NCBI RefSeq assembly: GCF_036231945.1
Contig: NZ_CP109599.1
Location: 2,388,501-2,452,500 of the forward strand
Length of the DNA: 64,000 nucleotides
From: Streptomyces sp. NBC_01429
GTDB lineage: Bacteria > Actinomycetota > Actinomycetes > Streptomycetales > Streptomycetaceae
Direction of reading: 5' to 3'
Made by a program: the position numbers and the translations under genes
Notes under the pieces: model-generated
Told to the model about the DNA's origin: nothing
The model's input: the letters and a program-made list of their open reading frames with translations, nothing else
Databases searched by the model: none
Part shown: in pieces, positions 27,574-34,585 of the stretch
Layout of the letters: every line of letters starts with the position of its first letter
Numbering within the stretch: the stretch's first letter is position 1

Positions 27574-28040
27574 CGTCCGCTCCCGGCCCGGGGCGTGGGC
27601 CCGCCGGGATGCGCCGGTGCGCCGGGGGGTGCGCCCCTGGGTCCTGCGGCGGCCTGCGGCGGTACGACGGCGGGGCCGCTCAGATCGGCGGGCGGACCGC
27701 CGCCGCTCCAGGTGAGCGTGACCTTGATGGCCCCCTTGGCCTCGCCGTCCGCGAGCAGCCCCACGACCCGGCCCGCCTTGGCGGTCAGCTCGATGCCGAA
27801 CTCGACGCTCACCTCGTCGGGGCGCACCGCGCGCAGCGGCCCGGCCAGCGACCGCGCGACGCCGGTCACCACCGACTGGAGACTCTCCACCCGGGCCTGC
27901 ACCTGCTCGGCGAACCCGGTGTCCGAGTACTCCAGCCCCCCGGAGGGCCGCTCCAGCTCCGCCGCGCCGCTGATCCTGGCCCAGACGGGCGTCCCGTCCG
28001 GCAACTCGATGCGTGTGACCGTCGCCCCGCCATCATCCAT
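27570..28040 (-). CDS. Trypsin-co-occurring domain (CU044_2847 family) protein
   Basis: A 156-residue protein and the first gene of the operon; ATG 28040 follows GGGGAT. Residues 1-112 hold the compact beta/alpha domain (VTRIELPDGTPVWARI, then VSVEFGIELTAKAGRVV and AKGAIKVTLTW) seen in small proteins that co-occur with trypsin-like peptidases of VMAP systems. The C-terminus is a Pro/Gly/Ala-rich disordered tail. It is thought to be an adaptor or protease partner; no catalytic residues are visible. Overlap with the next gene indicates coupled, stoichiometric synthesis. Confidence 0.82.
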   Translation of the reverse strand: MDDGGATVTRIELPDGTPVWARISGAAELERPSGGLEYSDTGFAEQVQARVESLQSVVTGVARSLAGPLRAVRPDEVSVEFGIELTAKAGRVVGLLADGEAKGAIKVTLTWSGGGPPADLSGPAVVPPQAAAGPRGAPPGAPAHPGGPTPRAGSGR

Positions 28041-28180
28041 GGCATCCCCATTCCCCCAATTCCCCGCAGGTTAGCGGCAGTACGGTGCCCGCGCGAGGTA
28101 CATGGCGGAGGACGGCGATTCGCCCCCGGACGGTTCTCACGGGCCCGGCGAAGCCGGCTCCCGGCCGCCGTAGGGGGCCT

Positions 28181-28200
28181 CACCAGGCGTTAGTCTGGTG
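28181..28200. promoter_or_regulatory. Inverted repeat CACCAG-N8-CTGGTG
   Basis: Perfect 6-bp arms lie immediately before the DUF6104-type start codon and enclose a TTAGTC -10-like element. The gene may be nearly leaderless and repressible from here. Confidence 0.4.
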
Positions 28201-28203
28201 CCT

Positions 28204-28389
28204 ATGTACTTCACCGACCGAGGGATCGAGGAGCTGGAGAAGCGGCGCGGCCAGGAGGAGGTCACTCTTGAGTGGCTGGCCGAGCAGCTGCGTACGTTCG
28301 TCGATCTGAACCCCGACTTCGAAGTGCCGGTGGAGCGCCTGGCGACCTGGCTGGCGCGGCTGGACGACGACGAGGACGACGACGAATAG
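28204..28389 (+). CDS. Small conserved DUF6104-type protein
   Basis: A 61-residue, highly acidic protein beginning MYFTDRGIEELEKRRG and ending in an Asp/Glu run. ATG 28204 is preferred over an in-frame GTG at 28198. It resembles a short conserved Streptomyces family of unknown function (DUF6104, by memory). It is predicted to be helical with the repeated pattern LAEQLRTF/LATWLARL. It is divergent from the VMAP-Fxs operon, with about 160 bases between them. Confidence 0.75.
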   Translation: MYFTDRGIEELEKRRGQEEVTLEWLAEQLRTFVDLNPDFEVPVERLATWLARLDDDEDDDE

Positions 28390-28431
28390 ACGCGACGAAA
28401 AGGCGCCGCGGATGCCGCCTCGGACCCCGGC

Positions 28432-29238
28432 TCAGACCTCGACGCGAAGCCGCTCGTAGGCGAGTTCCAGGGTGCCGTGCGCGATCAGCAGGGCGCCGGC
28501 GAAGGCCCAGCCAGCGCTGGAGCGGCGCAGGGCCCACAGGGAGAGCGGGATACCGACCGCGAGTTCGGCGGCGCCCAGCAGCCGGGCCCGGGGGCCGAGG
28601 AGCCAGGGACCGAGCGGCCCCTCCTCCACCACCTCCAGCTCGGCCCGCACCGCGTCGCGCCAGCCCGCCCACTGGATCTGCCCGGCGGCGGGCTGGACAC
28701 GGGCCACCTCGCGCAGCCGGTCGGCGGGTTCGCCGGGGCTGAGACCGGCCGGAAGGGTGAGGCCGGTACGGGCCAGGAAGGCGGCCAGCGCGACCAGCCG
28801 GGTCCTGGAGTCGGCCTCCGGGTCCGGCCGGGTCAGCGGCTCCAGCGCCTGGAGGTCCAGTACGGGATCGAGACCGAGCCGGGCCACGAAGGTGCGCATC
28901 GCCTCGTCCTCGCCCGCCGGGGTGCCGTCCGCCAGCCAGACATAGCCGACGGCACGGCGGAAGCCGGCCGCCAGCGTGTAGCCCGCCCGGTCGCCGTCCC
29001 ACCAGAGCGCGAGCACCGGCCAGCCGGCGCCGACGGCGAGCGCGCCCGCCCATCCGGCGACCACCCGGTCGACCGGATCAGCGCCGTCCAGCCAGGGCTT
29101 GCCCTCGGGGACGAGCACGCTCCAGCCGTCGCCGGCCGGGGCGAGCAGCAGCCGCTCCCGGAGCAGATGGGCGGCGGGCGAGACCTCCACCGGCTCGGCC
29201 CGGCACAGCAGCAGCGCTCCCACGGGTGTCGCGTTCAT
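28432..29238 (-). CDS. Conserved hypothetical protein with C-terminal membrane helices
   Basis: A 268-residue protein; ATG 29238 starts MNATPVGALLLCRAEPV. I do not recognise a characterised family. The body is soluble, Trp/Leu-rich and acidic. Two hydrophobic stretches occur near the C-terminus (about 215-232 and 238-256), so it may be membrane-anchored there. It is convergent with the DUF6104-type gene and divergent from the DUF4097/PadR operon. Confidence 0.6.
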   Translation of the reverse strand: MNATPVGALLLCRAEPVEVSPAAHLLRERLLLAPAGDGWSVLVPEGKPWLDGADPVDRVVAGWAGALAVGAGWPVLALWWDGDRAGYTLAAGFRRAVGYVWLADGTPAGEDEAMRTFVARLGLDPVLDLQALEPLTRPDPEADSRTRLVALAAFLARTGLTLPAGLSPGEPADRLREVARVQPAAGQIQWAGWRDAVRAELEVVEEGPLGPWLLGPRARLLGAAELAVGIPLSLWALRRSSAGWAFAGALLIAHGTLELAYERLRVEV

Positions 29239-29405
29239 GGCCCTTACGCTAGGACACTTTGCCCCGATATGGGCACCGGACCTCCTGAGGCCCCCTGAGT
29301 GATCCCCGGGTCCACCCCGACACCGCCTCCGGCGCCGACCCCGACGCATCCCCGGCGCCGACCCCGGCATAACCCCCAGGTCCACCCGGCCCGCCCTGAC
29401 GCGCC

Positions 29406-29462
29406 TTGACTTCCCGCGACCGCGATATATCGTGTTCACCAAGAGACGCGATATGTTGCGTC
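29406..29462 (+). promoter_or_regulatory. Promoter and twin operators of the DUF4097/PadR operon
   Basis: A -35 TTGACT (29406-29411) and -10 TATCGT (29428-29433, 16-base spacer) overlap the palindrome CGATATATCG (29423-29432). Downstream, GACGC-GATATGTT-GCGTC (29445-29462) forms a second inverted repeat sharing the GCGATAT core. PadR repressors favour AT-centred palindromes, so autoregulation is likely. Confidence 0.6.
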
Positions 29463-29488
29463 ATGCCGGTCTGTGGGAGGTCAGCACC

Positions 29489-30409
29489 ATGGCAGAGTCG
29501 ACATGGGAAGTCGCCGAGCCCGAGAGGCTCACCTTCGACGGCCCGGTCACCGCACTCAACGTGCGGATCGTCAGCGGCACGGTGAACGTCGTCGGCACGG
29601 ACCGGGACGGCGCCCGTCTGGAGGTCTCCCAGTTGGAGGGCCCTCCGCTGATCGTGACGAGAAGCGGCTCCACCCTCACCGTCGCCTACGAGGATCTGCC
29701 CTGGAAGGGCTTCCTCAAATGGCTCGACCCCAAGGGCTGGCACCGCCGGGCGGTCGTCTCCCTCGCCGTCCCCGCGGACACCTCCGTCGAGGTCGGCGTG
29801 GTGGGCGCGGGCGCCGTGATCTCCGGGGTCCGGGGGCGTACGGATGTGCGCGGGGTGAGCGGTGACACGGCTCTGGTGGGACTGTCCGGCGAGGTCAGGG
29901 CCGATACGGTGTCGGGCGGCCTGGAGGCCCAGGCCGTCACCGGGGATCTGCGCTTCCACTCCGTCTCCGGCGATCTGACGGTCATCGAGGGAGCGGGTTC
30001 GTCCGTACGGGCCGACTCGGTCAGCGGCGACATGGTGATCGACCTCGATCCGGCGGGCAAGCCCACCGACATCCAGCTGACGACGGTCTCGGGGGAGGTC
30101 GCGATCCGGCTGCCGCATCCGGCGGACGCGCGGGTCGAGGCGAATACCGCCAGCGGATCGGTGTCCAACGCGTTCGACGATCTGCGGGTGAGCGGCCAGT
30201 GGGGCGCGAAGAAGATCACCGGCAATCTGGGCGCGGGCACCGGCACGCTCAGGGCGACGACCGTCACCGGCTCGATCGCTCTGCTGCGCAAGCCACCTGC
30301 GGAGGAGGACCCGCACATCCCCTCCCAGGCCGGCGCCCCCTCAGCCACCGACGCCGAGGCCACCGGCGAAGCCGCCACCGGCCCGACCGCCGACTCCAAG
30401 GAGCTGTGA
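29489..30409 (+). CDS. DUF4097-family beta-strand repeat protein
   Basis: A 306-residue protein with ATG 29489 after GGGAGG. The body (about residues 15-265) is a parade of short beta strands with the repeated pattern VSGDxxV/xxTVSGxV (for example GVSGDTALVGLSGEV, DSVSGDMVID, TTVSGEVAI), as expected of the DUF4097 right-handed beta solenoid. The C-terminal 40 residues are Ala/Pro/Thr-rich. There is no signal peptide. It is the first gene of a two-gene unit with the PadR regulator, one base apart. Function is unknown; members often pair with PadR or anti-sigma regulators. Confidence 0.85.
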   Translation: MAESTWEVAEPERLTFDGPVTALNVRIVSGTVNVVGTDRDGARLEVSQLEGPPLIVTRSGSTLTVAYEDLPWKGFLKWLDPKGWHRRAVVSLAVPADTSVEVGVVGAGAVISGVRGRTDVRGVSGDTALVGLSGEVRADTVSGGLEAQAVTGDLRFHSVSGDLTVIEGAGSSVRADSVSGDMVIDLDPAGKPTDIQLTTVSGEVAIRLPHPADARVEANTASGSVSNAFDDLRVSGQWGAKKITGNLGAGTGTLRATTVTGSIALLRKPPAEEDPHIPSQAGAPSATDAEATGEAATGPTADSKEL

Positions 30410-30410
30410 C

Positions 30411-31418
30411 ATGTCTCCGGTCTTCGCCCACGGCCGACTCCGCCTCTATCTGCTCAAGCTCCTGGACGAGGCCCCCCGCCACGGCTACGAGGTGATCAGG
30501 CTGCTGGAGGAGCGCTTCGAGGGCCTGTACGCGCCGTCCGCCGGCACGGTCTACCCCCGGCTGGCCAAGCTGGAGGCCGAGGGCCTGGTCACCCACGCCA
30601 CCGAGGGCGGCCGCAAGGTCTACTCCATCACCGACGCGGGCCGCGCCGAGTTGGCCGGGCGGACGGGGGAACTGGCCGACCTGGAGCTGGAGATCCGCGA
30701 CTCCGTCTCGGAACTGGCCGCCGAGATCCGTGACGACGTACGGGGCGCGGCGGGGGCGCTGCGCAGCGAGATGCGCGCGGCGGCCTCCGAGACGCGGGAC
30801 GGCGGCGGGCACACGGAGTGGGACAAGACCTTCGCGGACAGCGACTCCTGGCGCACCGCGAAGGAGGAGCTGAAGCGCGCGAAGCACGAGTGGAAGGAAC
30901 AGACCCGCCGGGCGAAGGACGAGTCCCGCCGCGCCCGCGAGGAGGCGCAGCAGGCCCGCCGCCAGGCCAAGGAGGCCCAGGAGACGGCGCGTCAGGAGAT
31001 GCAGCGCATCGCCAAGCAGGTCCAGGACCAGGTCCAGGACCACTTCGCCCGGGGCGACTGGCCCACCGGGGTCAGGGAGGGCCTGTCCGAGCTGGCCGGA
31101 CAGCTGGGCGGTCTGACGGGACAGTCGTGGTCCCGCCCGGCGAAGGAGGCCCCGAAGCCCGAGGAACACGGGCCACGCCCCGACTTCCGCAAGCTCCCGG
31201 TGGACATCTACGCGGACCTGCCGACCACGGGCGACCCGGCCCGCGATCTGGACCGTCTGCTGGACCGCTTCCGCGACGACATCCGTGACGCCGCGAGGGA
31301 CAACGGCGTCACGGACGCCCAGCTCGGCGAGGCCCGCCACCATCTGTCGGCGGTGGCCGCGCGCCTCGGCTCGCTGCTGCGGGAGACACCGGAGGACGGC
31401 GGCATACCGCCGGAGTGA
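30411..31418 (+). CDS. PadR-family regulator with long coiled-coil tail
   Basis: A 335-residue protein. The N-terminal PadR winged helix (about 1-90) shows LLKLLDEAPRHGYEVIRLLEERFEG and the SAGTVYPRLAKLEAEGLV recognition helix. Residues about 95-215 are an Arg/Glu/Lys-rich coiled coil. The C-terminal part (about 255-325) is helical, with RDLDRLLDRFRDDIRDAARD. Typical PadR proteins are 100-190 residues, so the extension is notable and may mediate oligomerisation or binding of the DUF4097 partner. It probably represses its own operon through the upstream palindromes. Confidence 0.88.
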   Translation: MSPVFAHGRLRLYLLKLLDEAPRHGYEVIRLLEERFEGLYAPSAGTVYPRLAKLEAEGLVTHATEGGRKVYSITDAGRAELAGRTGELADLELEIRDSVSELAAEIRDDVRGAAGALRSEMRAAASETRDGGGHTEWDKTFADSDSWRTAKEELKRAKHEWKEQTRRAKDESRRAREEAQQARRQAKEAQETARQEMQRIAKQVQDQVQDHFARGDWPTGVREGLSELAGQLGGLTGQSWSRPAKEAPKPEEHGPRPDFRKLPVDIYADLPTTGDPARDLDRLLDRFRDDIRDAARDNGVTDAQLGEARHHLSAVAARLGSLLRETPEDGGIPPE

Positions 31419-31486
31419 CACCGGAGCGACACCGGAGCGACAGGGGGCTGGGAGTGGCGGGGAGAGTGACGGGAGGGACCGGGAGA

Positions 31487-31526
31487 GGGGATGGTGCCGG
31501 ATCAGAAGGCACCCGGCACCATCCCC
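31487..31526. terminator. Terminator between PadR and TPR genes
   Basis: Fourteen-base-pair arms GGGGATGGTGCCGG / CCGGCACCATCCCC with a 12-base loop, extendable outward with a bulge. It lies between convergent genes; a duplicated CTCCCGGCGCTC follows. Confidence 0.8.
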
Positions 31527-31597
31527 TTCTCCCGGCGCTCTCTCCCGGCGCTCCCTCCCTCTCCCCCGTCCCCTCCCCCCCCGCCAACCCTTAGCCC

Positions 31598-34585
31598 TTA
31601 GCCCTCCAGCCGCGCCAGCATCCGCCCGAGCCCCGGCAACATCGCCCGCGCCTCGTCCGTGTCCACCGCGCCCACCTCCTCGGCGAGCGCCCGCACCCGC
31701 TCCGCGCCCGCCTCCGGCCGGCCGAGTTCCTGCTCGGTCCAGGCCATCCGCACCACGCAGCGCACGTGTTCGTCGAGCACCCCGAGCGCGCGGAGCGTGG
31801 TGGCCGCCCGGTCCAGCAGGCCGAGAGCCTCGTGCCGCGCCGGGGCCGCTCCGCCGGAGCCGGGACCGTCGGAGTCGTCGGAGTCGTCGGAGTCGTCGGA
31901 GTCGAGGCTGTCGAGCAGCAGCTCGGCCGTCTGGTACCAGGTGCGGGCCCGCTCCAGCAGGAGTTCGTCTCCGTCGCCTTCGAGCGTCGCGAGCGCCTCG
32001 GCCATCAACTCCCGCGCGGCGTCCGTGTCCTCGGCTTCGGCTTCGCACCAGGCCAGGGAGCGCAGGGCGCGCGCGGTGCCGAGCGGGTCGCCGATGCGCT
32101 GCCACAGCTCGACGGCTCGCCGGTACGCGTCGATCGCCTCGTCGCGGAGGCCCGCCCCGGCGAGGCATTCCGCGGCGAGGTGGGCGAAGCGGGCGTGCGG
32201 CTGCTGGTCCTCCCAGCTCTGCGCGATGTCAGCGGCGAGCAGATACTGCTCGGCCGCCGCTCGCGGGTCGCCCAGGGTGCGGAGGATGCCGCCGAGCACC
32301 TCTCTGGCCCGTATCGCGCGCGGTTCGCCCTGGGCCAGCAGGTCGGGCAGTGCGGATTCCAGCACCTCGGCGGCTTCGGCGGGGCGCCCGGTCTCCTCGT
32401 ACGCCTGGGCGAGGAGGAGCCGGGCGTACGCTCCCGCGCCGGCCGATTCGCCGGCCTCGTCGAGCCAGTGGGCGGCTTCGAGGGCGTACTGGGCGGCTTC
32501 GGCCTCCTTGCCGTACTGCTGGAAGAGGATGTCGGCGAGGGTGAGCCGGATCCGGCCGAGTTCGTCCGCTTCGATCAGCTCGGCGCCGTGCTCCAGCGCC
32601 GCGCGGGCCGCCTCTTCGGCTTCCTCGGGGCGGCCAAGGCCCATGAGCAGGGAGGCTCGCCGGGCGAGGGGCTCGGCGGCGCCCCAGGGGCGGCCCGCGT
32701 CGACGCAGCGCCGGGCGGCCGAGGCGAACAGAGCTTCGGCCCGGTCGCCTTCGCCCGTCTGCCAGGCGTGTCCGGCGCGCTGGGTCTCGGCCTCGGCGAG
32801 CAGGTCGTCCACGTCGGCGTCGGGTTCACCGGCCGCGCGTGCGGAGAATTCGGTGAGGAAGGCGGCGAGGTCGGCGTCGAGATGCGACAGGTCGGCCGGG
32901 TCCTCGTCGTGACCGTTCTCCTGGTGGCGCAGCAGGGCGCCGAGTCTGGCCCGGTTGAGGGCGACGGTCGCGATGCGTCGCGTTCTGCCCGGGTCGGCGG
33001 GGTCCAGCGCCTCCGCCGAGGCGCCGGCGGTGGCGAGCAGGCTCCGGATCTCCTCGGGCGGTGCGCCGGTCCGCGCCGCCGCGTAGGCCACGCGCAGTTC
33101 GTTGAGGGCGGCCCTGCCGGGTTCACCGGCGGTACGGAAGGCGGCCACTGTCTCTTCAAGGAGCGGGCGGGCGGCGTCCTGGCCGGCGTGGCCGGCGCGC
33201 AGGGCGCGGTGTTCGAGGAGTTCGGCGGCGAGCAGCGGATCGGCCGTGGCGTCCTCACCGGTCAGAGCCTCGATCCGGTCCCATACGGACGTGGCTCGCG
33301 GATGGCCCCGGCCCCGCAGCTCGCGGGCCTCCTTCGCGAGCTGCGTGACGGTCTCCGCGAGGTCGCCCGCCGCCACCGGCGCGGGGCGGGCGACGGCGGC
33401 GGCGCCGGTGGTGACGGTGGCGACGGTGGTGACGCCAGTGGTGGTGGCACCGGCGGCGGCGAGCCGTGGCGCCCGGATACCCAGGGGCAGGCTGTCCAGC
33501 AGCGGCTCGGCGGAGAGTCTGGCGGCCAGCAGCGTGGACACCGTGTCGTTGCCGTTGCGCGCGTCGAAGCGGGCCGCGAGTGCGGTGGCCTCGGCGTCGA
33601 GCAGATCGTGCAGCCCCCGTACCGTGCGCGGCTCCCCCGCGATATCGCCCGGTGCGGCGGGCTGGCCGCCGAGACCGAGCGTCAGCAGTCGGCGCAGCAG
33701 GGTGAGTATGCCCGCGATGAACTGGAGCCGGGCCCAAGGGTTGCCGTCGGAGCCGAGGTGCGCCGCGTGCTCGGCGAGGATTTCCAGGCCGCGGCCCTCG
33801 TTGCCGGTCAGCGCGCAGAACTCGATGTGCAGTCCGATCGACGGCAGCAGGCTCTCGTTGCCCCGGGCCATCCGGTAGCCGCGCAGGTGGTGGGTGCGCG
33901 CCTCGTCGGGCCGGCCGGTGCGGACGAGCGGCAGCAGGGAGTGGGCCAGGGTCCGGTGCGGTTCCTCGGCGCACCGGGAGCGGCCCGCGAGGACCGGCTC
34001 CCAGATCTCCAGCGCCTGCTCGTCGTTGCCCTGCCTCATCCGGTAGCCGCCCTGGTCGCTCAGCTCGCAGGCGTGGCAGTTGGCCATCTGATCGCGGTCG
34101 GCGGCGGTCCACGCGGCGAACGCGCGGGCCGCCCGGTCGGCGTCTCCGGAGTCGTCGGCCAGCTCGAACTCGGCCTGCCGTACCGCGCGTTCGGTGTAAC
34201 CGGCGACGCGATAGCGGGTCTCCATCTCGGCGAGCCACTGTTCCATGGTGGCGAGGGGCATCTCGGGGAGCGTGAGCATCCCGGAGCTGGCCCACTTGAA
34301 CACCCAGTGGAAGGTGTGGGCGTCGCCCGAGCCGAACGCGGTGGAGTCCCGGTCCCACTCCTGGAGCAGCCGGGCGAACGGCACGAGCATCTTGCCGCGC
34401 TCGGTGCTGTACTCGTACGCCTTGATCAGGCCGAGGAGCGCCCTGCGCAGCACCTCGGGATCGCCGGTCTTCTCGGCGGCGTCAGCGAGTTGTTCGGCGC
34501 GCGCGTTGCGCGGGAGCCCGTTGGGCGCGTACTCGTTCTCCTGGAGGGCCCGGTAGATGTCCTCGGGCGTGAGGTCGGTGGTCAC
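31598..34585 (-). CDS. Large tetratricopeptide repeat protein coupled to Hsp90-like gene
   Basis: A 995-residue protein. GTG 34585 overlaps the Hsp90-like stop (GTGA), which fixes the start although the frame is open far upstream. It begins MTTDLTPEDIYRALQENEY. Helical TPR-like repeats cover most of the length (such as GRPEEAEEAARAALEHGAELI and GDPRAAAEQYLLAADIAQ), with an Ala/Thr/Val-rich linker near 400-425. A run of Ser-Asp-Asp units near the C-terminus comes from four perfect 9-base repeats. There is no enzymatic motif. TPR proteins often dock on Hsp90 C-termini, so it is a plausible dedicated co-chaperone; this is inferred from coupling. Confidence 0.82.
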   Translation of the reverse strand: MTTDLTPEDIYRALQENEYAPNGLPRNARAEQLADAAEKTGDPEVLRRALLGLIKAYEYSTERGKMLVPFARLLQEWDRDSTAFGSGDAHTFHWVFKWASSGMLTLPEMPLATMEQWLAEMETRYRVAGYTERAVRQAEFELADDSGDADRAARAFAAWTAADRDQMANCHACELSDQGGYRMRQGNDEQALEIWEPVLAGRSRCAEEPHRTLAHSLLPLVRTGRPDEARTHHLRGYRMARGNESLLPSIGLHIEFCALTGNEGRGLEILAEHAAHLGSDGNPWARLQFIAGILTLLRRLLTLGLGGQPAAPGDIAGEPRTVRGLHDLLDAEATALAARFDARNGNDTVSTLLAARLSAEPLLDSLPLGIRAPRLAAAGATTTGVTTVATVTTGAAAVARPAPVAAGDLAETVTQLAKEARELRGRGHPRATSVWDRIEALTGEDATADPLLAAELLEHRALRAGHAGQDAARPLLEETVAAFRTAGEPGRAALNELRVAYAAARTGAPPEEIRSLLATAGASAEALDPADPGRTRRIATVALNRARLGALLRHQENGHDEDPADLSHLDADLAAFLTEFSARAAGEPDADVDDLLAEAETQRAGHAWQTGEGDRAEALFASAARRCVDAGRPWGAAEPLARRASLLMGLGRPEEAEEAARAALEHGAELIEADELGRIRLTLADILFQQYGKEAEAAQYALEAAHWLDEAGESAGAGAYARLLLAQAYEETGRPAEAAEVLESALPDLLAQGEPRAIRAREVLGGILRTLGDPRAAAEQYLLAADIAQSWEDQQPHARFAHLAAECLAGAGLRDEAIDAYRRAVELWQRIGDPLGTARALRSLAWCEAEAEDTDAARELMAEALATLEGDGDELLLERARTWYQTAELLLDSLDSDDSDDSDDSDGPGSGGAAPARHEALGLLDRAATTLRALGVLDEHVRCVVRMAWTEQELGRPEAGAERVRALAEEVGAVDTDEARAMLPGLGRMLARLEG
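31868..31903. repeat. Four tandem 9-bp repeats GTCGGAGTC
   Basis: Perfect repeats in frame within the TPR gene encode a Ser-Asp-Asp run on the minus strand. Copy number could vary by slippage without a frameshift. Confidence 0.85.
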
